A stretch of 64,000 bases of DNA from Prolixibacteraceae bacterium (GTDB lineage: Bacteria; Bacteroidota; Bacteroidia; Bacteroidales; Prolixibacteraceae). The translations under genes and the position numbers were made by a program. Shown in pieces: positions 1 through 7,194 of the stretch. The DNA is taken from contig JANQHI010000052.1 in assembly GCA_028282705.1 (NCBI GenBank), forward strand, positions 124,001 through 188,000, read 5' to 3'. The notes beneath the pieces are model-generated. The model ran no database searches and was not told where the DNA came from. It saw only the letters and a list, made by a program, of their open reading frames with translations. How positions within the stretch are numbered: the stretch's first letter is position 1; each line of letters starts with the position of its first letter.

Positions 1-1
1 C

Positions 2-52
2 AGGCAGGTTGGTGAAAAATTGAGTTATTATGTTAAAGTTATGAGTTTGTAA
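2..52 (+). CDS. C-terminal tail of an upstream gene (partial)
   Basis: An open frame enters from the left edge and gives 16 residues (RQVGEKLSYYVKVMSL) before a TAA stop. The mixed composition is plausible for a real C-terminus, and the gene lies just upstream of an aromatic amino acid operon, where an aminotransferase or prephenate dehydratase gene is common in Bacteroidota. The fragment is too short to assign a family, and it could be chance. Confidence 0.35.
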   Translation, partial: RQVGEKLSYYVKVMSL

Positions 53-90
53 TCAATTTAAATAAATGTTTAATTATTGAAATATATCTT

Positions 91-98
91 TATATTTG
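91..98 (+). promoter_or_regulatory. Bacteroidetes-type -7 promoter element of the aromatic operon
   Basis: TATATTTG matches the Bacteroidota -7 consensus TAnnTTTG. It would start transcription near base 105, leaving a short 5' end before the leader peptide start at 118. The -33 region is AT-rich with no clear TTTG box, so the call rests on the -7 match and on position. Confidence 0.5.
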
Positions 99-117
99 CT
101 CCAACAAAACATAAAAA

Positions 118-189
118 ATGAAAAATTTAAATAACAATACATTTTATTTCTGGTATTACTTTTATGGTTCTCTGAAGGGAGTCTGGTAA
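118..189 (+). CDS. aromatic-residue leader peptide of the tyrA attenuator
   Basis: A 23-codon ORF starts at ATG 118 and ends at TAA 187-189. Codons 9-16 read F-Y-F-W-Y-Y-F-Y, eight aromatic codons in a row, with one more Trp as the last codon. It lies 82 bp upstream of tyrA and just before a Rho-independent terminator. This is the classic layout of ribosome-mediated attenuation: a ribosome that stalls for lack of charged tRNA-Phe, tRNA-Tyr or tRNA-Trp changes folding of the downstream RNA. Seen directly: the ORF, its composition and the terminator. Inferred: the regulation. Confidence 0.85.
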   Translation: MKNLNNNTFYFWYYFYGSLKGVW

Positions 190-252
190 AACCATATTGT
201 TATTTAATGAATGATATACCAAGGGTCCCGATTAAATTCAGGACCCTTTTTT
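177..252 (+). promoter_or_regulatory. transcription attenuator (terminator plus antiterminator) before tyrA
   Basis: The terminator stem is 221-228 (AAGGGTCC) paired with 241-248 (GGACCCTT), a perfect 8 bp with a 12-nt loop, running into a T-tract at 247-252. A competing stem is possible: 177-180 (GGGA) with 226-229 (TCCC) and 184-188 (TGGTA) with 217-221 (TACCA). It would consume the left arm of the terminator. A ribosome stalled at codons 142-165 leaves 177-188 free for the antiterminator, while one reaching the stop codon at 187 covers it and allows termination. The pairing is visible; the switch is inferred. Confidence 0.8.
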
Positions 253-271
253 ATTTTAAAAACTTTAAAAA

Positions 272-1168
272 ATGAATGTTACAATAATTGGACTTGGACT
301 AATTGGTGGTTCCCTGGCAAAAGACCTTAAAAGGACTGGTTTTGCCACCTCCATAACAGGAGTAGACAAAAGTAAAGAAAATGCAGAAGAGGCCTTAAGG
401 CTAGGGTTTATTGACAAGATCAGTAACCTTGAAGAAGGTATTAAAAATGCAGAACTGGTAATTATAGCTATCCCTGTTGATAAGGTATTAGAGGTCCTAC
501 CTAAAGTTTTAGGCCTGATCCCTGAAGGGACAACTGTAACAGAAATGGGATCTACAAAACAGGTAATAGTTGAGTCCATTAAAAACCATCCTAAAAGGAA
601 AAATTTTATTGCAGCCCACCCCATGTCAGGAACGGAAAACTCTGGACCCTCAGCTGCCATAGAAGAACTGTTTAAAGGAAAAATTACCATTATCTGTGAT
701 CAGGAAGATAGTGGGGCACAACATTTAGCTCTTATAGAAAAAATGTTCCACCTTATTGGGATGGATATTGCCTATATGACTTCTGACGAGCAAGACCTTA
801 GTACTGCCTTTGTATCCCACCTTCCACATGCTGCAGCTTATGCCCTCGCCAATGCTGTACAGGCAAAAGAAGACAGGAACATAATTTTTGATTTGGCAAG
901 TGGTGGTTTCCGCTCAACAGTTAGGCTGGCAAAAAGTTCTTCAACCATGTGGCACCCAATTTTCCAGCAAAACAGGGATTATGTTGTGGAATCACTTGAT
1001 GTTTACATAAAACATTTAAAAGAATTCAGGGATAGCATGAAAAATAATGACTTTGATAAACTTATGAAACTCATAAAAAAAGCAAACAAAATAAGAGGCA
1101 TTTTAGATGGTGAAAACCATTTGCTGATCAAGAATAAAGAAACCAATGTAAAACTCTACACTAAATAA
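272..1168 (+). CDS. tyrA: prephenate dehydrogenase
   Basis: This 298-residue protein should oxidise and decarboxylate prephenate to 4-hydroxyphenylpyruvate in tyrosine synthesis, in the cytoplasm. The N-terminus has the Rossmann motif GLGLIGGS (residues 7-14) for the NAD(P) cofactor, followed by HPMSGTE near residue 115 and SHLPHAAAYALA near 183, all typical of TyrA. Length fits a monofunctional TyrA with no ACT or chorismate mutase domain; mutase activity is supplied by the next gene, two bases downstream. The ATG lies about 20 bp after the attenuator T-tract, so expression should depend on readthrough when aromatic amino acids are scarce. Confidence 0.93.
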   Translation: MNVTIIGLGLIGGSLAKDLKRTGFATSITGVDKSKENAEEALRLGFIDKISNLEEGIKNAELVIIAIPVDKVLEVLPKVLGLIPEGTTVTEMGSTKQVIVESIKNHPKRKNFIAAHPMSGTENSGPSAAIEELFKGKITIICDQEDSGAQHLALIEKMFHLIGMDIAYMTSDEQDLSTAFVSHLPHAAAYALANAVQAKEDRNIIFDLASGGFRSTVRLAKSSSTMWHPIFQQNRDYVVESLDVYIKHLKEFRDSMKNNDFDKLMKLIKKANKIRGILDGENHLLIKNKETNVKLYTK

Positions 1169-1170
1169 TT

Positions 1171-2256
1171 ATGGGAATTCAATTAACAATAAACCCAATA
1201 AAATCATGGCTGCCAACTATTGATAATCCATTATTGATTTCAGGTCCATGTAGTATTGAATCAGAAGAACAGGCAATTGAAACAGCTAAGTTGCTTGCAA
1301 AGGATAAACGTGTTTTTGTTTATCGTGGAGGCTTGTGGAAACCACGCACAAGGCCTGGTTCTTTTGAAGGAGTGGGCTCCATTGGGTTGAAATGGTTACA
1401 ACAAGTAAAGAAAGAAACAGGGCTGCCTGTAGGAACAGAAGTTGCCAATGCCCAACATACTGAAGAAGCATTAAATGCAGGGATAGATGTGTTGTGGATT
1501 GGGGCAAGGTCAACTGCTAGCCCTTTTGTTGTGCAGGAAATTGCTGATGTCCTTAAAGGGTCAAATGCTGTTGTTATGGTAAAAAACCCTGTAAACCCAG
1601 ATGTCCAATTATGGATGGGTGCACTTGAAAGGGTGAACAGGGCAGGTATAAATAACCTGGTAGCCATACACAGGGGCTTTACCCCATTCAGAGATACTGA
1701 ATACAGAAACTACCCAAGCTGGAAAACAGTAATTGAGCTCAGGCGTTTACTACCTAACCTGCCTATAATTTCTGACCCCAGCCATATTGCGGGGAAAAGG
1801 GAATTTTTATTTAAAATTTCACAGAAAGCATTTGACATGGGGCTGGATGGGCTTATGATTGAATCTCATATTGACCCTTCGTGTGCCCTCAGTGATAAAG
1901 ACCAGCAAGTAACCCCTGATGAACTTTCAGCAATACTGGACAGGTTGGTTATTAGGAATGAATCTACTTCAAACCCTCAGTTTGAAAACCAATTGGATAT
2001 GTTGCGCTCAAGGATTGATGCCATTGATACTGAACTGTTGGAAATGCTGGCTTCAAGGATGGAAATTGTACAAAAAATAGGTACGTATAAAAAAGAAAAT
2101 AATGTAACTGCCCTTCAAATTAATCGTTGGTCAGAGTTAATGAACAACAGGGTAAAAACTGGGAAAGAACTTCAACTTAATGAAACTTTTGTGAAAATAC
2201 TTTTTCAATTAATTCATGAAGATTCAGTAAGGATGCAAACAGAGATCATGGATTAG
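1171..2256 (+). CDS. bifunctional DAHP synthase / chorismate mutase
   Basis: A fusion of two shikimate-pathway activities. Residues 1 to about 260 are a class I DAHP synthase of the KDO8P synthase-like type (SGPCSIESEEQA near 24, YRGGLWKPRTRPGSFEG near 51, DPSHIAGKR near 206), which joins PEP and erythrose 4-phosphate. Residues from about 272 to 361 are an AroQ-type chorismate mutase helix bundle starting LDMLRSRIDAIDTELLEMLA. The mutase makes prephenate for TyrA encoded just upstream. This domain order is common in Bacteroidota. The two genes form one operon under the aromatic attenuator and end at a strong terminator. The symbol varies between aroF, aroG and aroA usages, so none is given. 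Confidence 0.93.
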   Translation: MGIQLTINPIKSWLPTIDNPLLISGPCSIESEEQAIETAKLLAKDKRVFVYRGGLWKPRTRPGSFEGVGSIGLKWLQQVKKETGLPVGTEVANAQHTEEALNAGIDVLWIGARSTASPFVVQEIADVLKGSNAVVMVKNPVNPDVQLWMGALERVNRAGINNLVAIHRGFTPFRDTEYRNYPSWKTVIELRRLLPNLPIISDPSHIAGKREFLFKISQKAFDMGLDGLMIESHIDPSCALSDKDQQVTPDELSAILDRLVIRNESTSNPQFENQLDMLRSRIDAIDTELLEMLASRMEIVQKIGTYKKENNVTALQINRWSELMNNRVKTGKELQLNETFVKILFQLIHEDSVRMQTEIMD

Positions 2257-2283
2257 TTACATAGATTAATAACCTGGTTTTAA

Positions 2284-2314
2284 AAAGGGTTTGCTTAGGG
2301 TAAACCCTTTTTTT
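2284..2314 (+). terminator. Rho-independent terminator of the aromatic operon
   Basis: A perfect 9-bp stem, AAAGGGTTT (2284-2292) with AAACCCTTT (2302-2310), closes a 9-nt loop and runs into a T-tract. It lies 28 bp after the stop of the DAHP synthase gene. The A-rich left flank could also let it work for the converging aldehyde dehydrogenase transcript. Confidence 0.85.
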
Positions 2315-2339
2315 ATTCTTATAAATTAGCTTAACAGGG

Positions 2340-3713
2340 CTACCTCATTAAAAACCTAAGTAACCTGAAATAAACATTTTTATGGGGAGGATACCTTGCA
2401 GGGAAATCAATTAGGCTGCTGCTTTTTAAAACTGACCTGGAATGTGAAAAAGCATCAAAGCTGTACTTGCCATGATAGTTGCCTATGCCACTTTTCCCTA
2501 CTCCTCCAAAGGGTAACTTATTATTTACAAAATGCAGCATAACTTCATTTATACAAACATCTCCTGAAGATGTTTCAAGAACCACTTTTTTCTGTTTTTT
2601 CCTGTTTTCAGAAAAATAATACAATACCAGGGGTTTATCTTTTGAGTTTACACTTGAGATTGCTTCATCAATGTGGCTAAATGTGGTAATGGGAAGAATA
2701 GGCCCAAAAATTTCTTCTTGCATTGCCTCTGAGTTTTTGCCTATACCTTTTAGTATAGTTGGGGCAAAGAACCTTTCCTCTTTATTCCCCATGCCTCCAA
2801 TAACAACTTCTCCTTCTTTTGCTAAATTTTGCAAACGCTCAATTGCTTCTTTATTGATGATCTTTGGAAAACTACTATATTCTGCAGGCTTTTCTGAATA
2901 AAACTTTGTTATGTCTTTCTGAAGCAACTTTATGAATTGTTCCTCAACCTTATGATGAACCAGAATATAATCAGGAGCAATACAAGATTGGCCTGCATTG
3001 ATAAACTTACCCCATACTATTTTCCTGGAAGCCACCTTAAGGTTTGCATCCTTATCAATAATAGCAGGGTTTTTCCCTCCAAGTTCTAGTATCACTGGGG
3101 TTAATGTTTTGGCTGCTGCCTGTGCTACAACTTCCCCAACTTTTGTGCTTCCTGTAAAAAATATGAAGCCCCAGTTTTTTTGAAGTAAAAGTTTTCCTGT
3201 TTCAATATCCCCTTCCACTATTTTTACATATTTTCCTTCAAAAACTCCTGAAATAATTTTTTCAAGTATCTTAAATGTTTCAGGAGTCCTGTCAGAAGGT
3301 TTAACCACCACAGTGTTGCCAGCTGATATTGCCCCAATTAATGGCATCATAACCAACTGGAAAGGAAAATTAAATGATCCAATAATAAGTACCTGCCCAT
3401 AAGGTTCTTTTAAAATGAAACTTCGTGCAGGGAAAGTATACAAAGGGCTTTCAACCCTTTTTGGAGCAGCCCATTTTTTCAGCTTTTTAATATGGTGTGT
3501 AAGCTCCTGGTATACAAGCCCCACCTCAGTAACATATGCCTCAAAACCTGATTTTCCCAGGTCTTTATTTAATGCTTCAAAAATTAATTGTTCATTTTCC
3601 TTTATTGCCAGTTTGAGTCTTTTCAGATGTGATAACCTGGTTATTATTTTTTGGGGAGCACCTGTTGAATAAAAGCCTTTTTGTGCCTGAATGATTAAAT
3701 CAATATGATCCAT
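2340..3713 (-). CDS. aldehyde dehydrogenase, class 3-like
   Basis: This 457-residue NAD(P)-dependent aldehyde dehydrogenase should oxidise medium- or long-chain or aromatic aldehydes to acids. The catalytic glutamate lies in ILELGGKNP (Glu210) and the nucleophile in GQSCIAPDY (Cys244); FTGS at 186-189 is the cofactor-binding turn. The length, which lacks the N-terminal extension of class 1/2 enzymes, and the C-terminus ending YPPHKNVYFRLLRFLMR resemble the ALDH3 fatty aldehyde group. The C-terminal part is mildly hydrophobic, but there is no clear membrane helix. The gene is transcribed toward the aromatic operon. Substrate is unknown. Confidence 0.88.
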   Translation of the reverse strand: MDHIDLIIQAQKGFYSTGAPQKIITRLSHLKRLKLAIKENEQLIFEALNKDLGKSGFEAYVTEVGLVYQELTHHIKKLKKWAAPKRVESPLYTFPARSFILKEPYGQVLIIGSFNFPFQLVMMPLIGAISAGNTVVVKPSDRTPETFKILEKIISGVFEGKYVKIVEGDIETGKLLLQKNWGFIFFTGSTKVGEVVAQAAAKTLTPVILELGGKNPAIIDKDANLKVASRKIVWGKFINAGQSCIAPDYILVHHKVEEQFIKLLQKDITKFYSEKPAEYSSFPKIINKEAIERLQNLAKEGEVVIGGMGNKEERFFAPTILKGIGKNSEAMQEEIFGPILPITTFSHIDEAISSVNSKDKPLVLYYFSENRKKQKKVVLETSSGDVCINEVMLHFVNNKLPFGGVGKSGIGNYHGKYSFDAFSHSRSVLKSSSLIDFPARYPPHKNVYFRLLRFLMR

Positions 3714-3766
3714 TGTTTACCAATTTGAGCCTAAAGGTAATCAATTATTAAGAGACTCTTCTGGAT

Positions 3767-4138
3767 TCATTTTTTAGAGGATACTATCTTTTTAAGTACT
3801 TTCTTGAGTGCTTTTTCTGTATCAGAATATGGAAGGTTTTCTTTGGCAATATAAATAAACATGACAGCCACTTTCCTGCTTTTCAGCTTTTTGTAAAATG
3901 AAGGTTTTTTTAAACGATAAGCTTCCCTTACCCTTCTTTTGATCAAATTCCTTTCAACTGCTTTTTTGTAGTTTTTTTTGCTTACACTAAAAGCTGCCTG
4001 GGCTGGGTATCCTTGCAAAGCCTCCACATCAAGGTAAACTGCTTTAAGGGGGTAAACCAATATTGTTTCCCCTTTTAGGAAAAGTTCCTGAATGGTTTTT
4101 TTACTTCTTAGCCTTTCTGCTTTTTTGAGTGTAAACAT
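3767..4138 (-). CDS. rnpA: ribonuclease P protein component
   Basis: This 123-residue basic protein binds the RNase P RNA and helps remove 5' leaders from pre-tRNAs. The RNP motif RNLIKRRVRE (residues 63-72) is diagnostic, and FSVSKKNYKKAV just before it is also conserved. Length is normal. In many bacteria rnpA sits between rpmH and yidD; here neither is adjacent. A terminator separates it from hemD upstream, so it probably has its own promoter in 4139-4180. Confidence 0.93.
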   Translation of the reverse strand: MFTLKKAERLRSKKTIQELFLKGETILVYPLKAVYLDVEALQGYPAQAAFSVSKKNYKKAVERNLIKRRVREAYRLKKPSFYKKLKSRKVAVMFIYIAKENLPYSDTEKALKKVLKKIVSSKK

Positions 4139-4182
4139 TTTGTTTCCCTATTATGAGCTAAAATACTTAATCGTTAGCAACA

Positions 4183-4223
4183 TCCAAAACAAAACGGCTG
4201 GCTCAAATACATGAACCAGCCGT
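4183..4223 (-). terminator. Rho-independent terminator of the hemD transcript
   Basis: On the minus strand the 8-bp stem ACGGCTGG/CCAGCCGT (4216-4223 with 4194-4201) is followed by a T-rich run (complement of 4183-4193). It lies 22 bp past the hemD stop and separates hemD from rnpA. Confidence 0.8.
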
Positions 4224-4245
4224 CCTTTATGTGTTTAAGTCTTTT

Positions 4246-4989
4246 TTACTTATTTGTTTTTTTAATGAATTGCTCCAGTGCCATAGCCATTGATGGTGCC
4301 TGTGGTGTTGGGGCTTCAATATCTAAACGCAACCCAGCTTCACGTACAGCCTCAGCTGTTGATGGACCAAATGAGGCAATTCTGGTATCATTCTGTTTGA
4401 AATCAGGAAAATTTTGTTGTAATGATTTAATTCCTGATGGGCTAAAAAATACCAGTACATCATATTTGATATCACTCAGGTCAGATAAATCACTGCTGAC
4501 TGTTTTATACAAGATCGCTTTTGTATAAATGAAGCCTCCTTTTTCAAGCAAATTAGGGATATCTTCTTTGTGAATGTGTGATAATGGAACTAAAAACTTT
4601 TCATCTTTATGTTTTTTCATCACCTCCACAAGGTCAGTAAATCTCCCATTTGCATAAAAAATCTTCCTTTTCCTGTACACTATGTACTTCTGAAGGTAAA
4701 ATGCTGTTGCTTCAGAAATACAGAAATACTTCATTGAATCAGGAACAACAATTCTGAGATCTTTGCAAATGCGGAAAAAATGGTCAATTGCAGTCCGGCT
4801 GGTAAATATTACAGCACTGTGGTCTAAAATCTGGATTCTTGTTTGCCTGAACTCTTTTGCTGCAACCCCCTCAACATGGATGAAAGGCCTAAAATCAATT
4901 TTGATATTGTTTTTAGCAGCCAACTCAAAATAAGGTGATTTATCACTAGTTGGCTTTGGTTGCGAAACTAACACTTTCTTGACTTTCAA
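4246..4989 (-). CDS. hemD: uroporphyrinogen-III synthase
   Basis: This 247-residue protein should close and invert hydroxymethylbilane into uroporphyrinogen III for heme and cobalamin. The family is very divergent; support comes from the N-terminal KVLVSQPKPTS, the SAVIFTSRTAIDHFF segment, and the C-terminal DVLVFFSPSGIKSL, FGPSTAEAVREAG and APTPQAPSMAMALEQFI, matching the two-lobed HemD fold. The gene follows the DUF4271 gene by 33 bp in the same direction, a pairing common in Bacteroidota. It ends at a strong terminator. Confidence 0.88.
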   Translation of the reverse strand: MKVKKVLVSQPKPTSDKSPYFELAAKNNIKIDFRPFIHVEGVAAKEFRQTRIQILDHSAVIFTSRTAIDHFFRICKDLRIVVPDSMKYFCISEATAFYLQKYIVYRKRKIFYANGRFTDLVEVMKKHKDEKFLVPLSHIHKEDIPNLLEKGGFIYTKAILYKTVSSDLSDLSDIKYDVLVFFSPSGIKSLQQNFPDFKQNDTRIASFGPSTAEAVREAGLRLDIEAPTPQAPSMAMALEQFIKKTNK

Positions 4990-5022
4990 AATACTATTGC
5001 CTTTAATTAAACTTCCCTCCTT

Positions 5023-6003
5023 TTATCCCCATACTAATTTATAGATTAATAGCAAGGGCAAAATTTCAAGGGTACAAAGGTATAAAAACAGATAATATAT
5101 AGAAAATTGTTTTTTAATTAAAATCAAAATGCCTCTTTGGAGGATCAAAAAATAGAATATTCCTATCAAAACAAGCCCTAATACAATAAAAAAACGGGTG
5201 CTTAAAATTGGGGAAAATAAAACACATGCAATAATGGGAAACAAAGCAAGCCCCAATACCCTGTTGAAATTATTCTGGTTATATAAATATTCTTTTGTGG
5301 TAGGTACTCCTTCAATTATCACACCCATCATCATGTACAACAACCTTTTAAACAAAAAATAACCCAATGTACAACCTAAAGAAAATAAATAAAGAGGTAC
5401 TCCCTGAAAAGGGGTGGATGTATTAAAATGCTCAACAGTGAAATAGGCAAAAATTGAAAATGTAATATAAAAATAGGCTTCCAGCCTGTATGATCCATGG
5501 AGCAGAGATATTTCCCTTTCACGAAACATGCGCGAAGCAGTTGAATAATTTATTAATGATTGGAAAAGATGGACTAAGTATTTATGGTATTGTTTTTTCA
5601 TGGAAGCAAAAACGAGCAATGCACCAAGCAATATGATAGTTAGCCAATCAACAGAAGTATATGAAATTCGCTTTACAGGTAATTGAATGGCAGCAGCCTT
5701 AGATGTTTCTGTTGTATATACAGCAGCCTTTGTAATAGGTTTCATGGTGCGCGAAGAGCCTACCAGTAAGCTCTCTTCCTGCTTCCTTAGCCAATACCTT
5801 ATTTGTGCCATGGTAGGTTTGGCTGGTTCTTCAACTATTGGCTCCCTCTTTTTTTCTATTGAATCAATTGGCCTTAGGTTCCTTTCTGAGATTGGGATCC
5901 TTTCAACTTTTAGCTTTATGGGCTGCACATTTTTTTGATGCAGCTCTAACAACCCTTTTAATTGTAAGGTATCCTGTTGTTGATATGTGACCAATCCTGA
6001 CAT
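5023..6003 (-). CDS. DUF4271 domain-containing membrane protein
   Basis: A 326-residue protein with a polar, proline- and charge-rich N-terminal third (to about residue 120) followed by about seven hydrophobic segments, for example VDWLTIILLGALLVFAS and LGLVLIGIFYFLILQ. The composition, length and position directly upstream of hemD match the DUF4271 family of Bacteroidota inner-membrane proteins, whose function is not established. The N-terminal region, with no signal peptide, would be cytoplasmic. It is divergently oriented from the dus gene; the 68-bp gap must hold both promoters. Confidence 0.75.
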   Translation of the reverse strand: MSGLVTYQQQDTLQLKGLLELHQKNVQPIKLKVERIPISERNLRPIDSIEKKREPIVEEPAKPTMAQIRYWLRKQEESLLVGSSRTMKPITKAAVYTTETSKAAAIQLPVKRISYTSVDWLTIILLGALLVFASMKKQYHKYLVHLFQSLINYSTASRMFREREISLLHGSYRLEAYFYITFSIFAYFTVEHFNTSTPFQGVPLYLFSLGCTLGYFLFKRLLYMMMGVIIEGVPTTKEYLYNQNNFNRVLGLALFPIIACVLFSPILSTRFFIVLGLVLIGIFYFLILQRGILILIKKQFSIYYLFLYLCTLEILPLLLIYKLVWG

Positions 6004-6071
6004 AATTAACCTGGTTGCAAAGATACTGAATTACTAAACTTTGTGTTTAACTGATTTATTATTTTTGCTGA

Positions 6072-7004
6072 ATGATCTATATGGCACCATTGCAAGGCTT
6101 CACTGATTATGTGTACAGGAACGCACATGCTTCATGTTTTAATGGTATTATTACATATTTTATCCCTTACATTTCCATAAAAAATGATGCATTTTTAAAG
6201 AAACATGAGCGTGATATCCTTCCTGAAAACAATGCATTAATACCTGTTGTACCACAAATTCTCATTAAAGATGAAAGGGAAATAATACAGGTTTGTGAGT
6301 TCTTAAAATCACACCAATACAAACAGGTAAATATTAATATGGGATGCCCCTACCCTATGGTTACCAACAGGGGTAGGGGGTCGGGGTTGCCTCCCTTTCC
6401 TGAAAGGCTTGATGAAATATTAAGTAAAAGTTTACCCAATATTGGTATGGAGGTTTCCATAAAGTTACGTTCAGGGCTGGCAGATGAGCATGAAATAGAA
6501 AAGGTGATCAAAGTATTGAATAAATATAGCCTGAAAGAAATCATTTACCACCCCAGGATAGCCAAACAATTGTACAAAGGGAAAGTGGATATTGATTTAT
6601 TTGAAAAAATAAAGCCATTATCTAAAAATAAGCTTGTTTATAATGGTGATATTAATTCTGTTGCTGATTATAACAAATTGAAAAGCAGGCTTCCTGAATT
6701 TAACACATGTATGATTGGCAGGGGGATACTAAAAGACCCTTTCCTCGCTGAAAAAATTTCTGCTGGGCAGGAAGATATCCCTGGCAAAAAAGAAAGGCTG
6801 GCTGTTTTTCATGATAAAATCCTGTCAGGTTACGCAAAAATTTATGAAGGAGATGGGCACTTGTTTACCAAAATGAAACAGTTTTGGGCTTATTTTTCAT
6901 TCAGTTTTGCTAACCAACATAAAGTTTTCAAAGTTGTGAAAAAGACTAATAACATGAGTAAATACCATTTAGTTGTGAGAAAAATATTTGATGATTTTCT
7001 TTAA
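6072..7004 (+). CDS. tRNA-dihydrouridine synthase family protein
   Basis: This 310-residue FMN enzyme should reduce specific uridines in tRNA to dihydrouridine. The N-terminus MAPLQGFTDYVYR is the FMN-binding start of the Dus barrel, NMGCPYP carries the catalytic cysteine (Cys92), and SIKLRSGL near residue 140 and YNGDI and MIGRGILKDPF later are phosphate-binding and substrate-loop motifs. It is slightly shorter than DusA/B and resembles the compact, DusC-like proteins of Bacteroidota. Its 3' end overlaps by 36 bp the end of the converging small gene after polA. Confidence 0.9.
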   Translation: MIYMAPLQGFTDYVYRNAHASCFNGIITYFIPYISIKNDAFLKKHERDILPENNALIPVVPQILIKDEREIIQVCEFLKSHQYKQVNINMGCPYPMVTNRGRGSGLPPFPERLDEILSKSLPNIGMEVSIKLRSGLADEHEIEKVIKVLNKYSLKEIIYHPRIAKQLYKGKVDIDLFEKIKPLSKNKLVYNGDINSVADYNKLKSRLPEFNTCMIGRGILKDPFLAEKISAGQEDIPGKKERLAVFHDKILSGYAKIYEGDGHLFTKMKQFWAYFSFSFANQHKVFKVVKKTNNMSKYHLVVRKIFDDFL

Positions 7005-7190
7005 AAAACCTTTGCTCTTGCCATTATCCTTTTCTTTTAGGCAAGTTGTACTTTCATATTCTTCCATAAACTGCTTCAGGTAGGTTAATTCTTCAGCTTC
7101 AGGAGAGCCTTCAGGTGCATTGCAAATTTCGAGAAACCTTGCTAAAGCTGCCCTGTATCTTATTTCTGTATGTATTTTTTTAACCTTCAT
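6969..7190 (-). CDS. small protein resembling the N-terminus of HigA antitoxins
   Basis: With the start at ATG 7190, 4 bp after the polA stop, this gives 73 residues. Residues 1-45 (KIHTEIRYRAALARFLEI, then GSPEAEELTYLKQFMEEYE) strongly resemble the N-terminal helical region of HigA-type antitoxins. The helix-turn-helix that normally follows is absent; instead there is a lysine-rich tail ending FLKKIIKYFSHN. There is no HigB-like toxin next to it. An ATG 15 bp further upstream would overlap polA and is less likely. Function is unknown. The tight spacing suggests co-transcription with polA. Confidence 0.6.
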   Translation of the reverse strand: MKVKKIHTEIRYRAALARFLEICNAPEGSPEAEELTYLKQFMEEYESTTCLKEKDNGKSKGFLKKIIKYFSHN

Positions 7191-7194
7191 GAAA

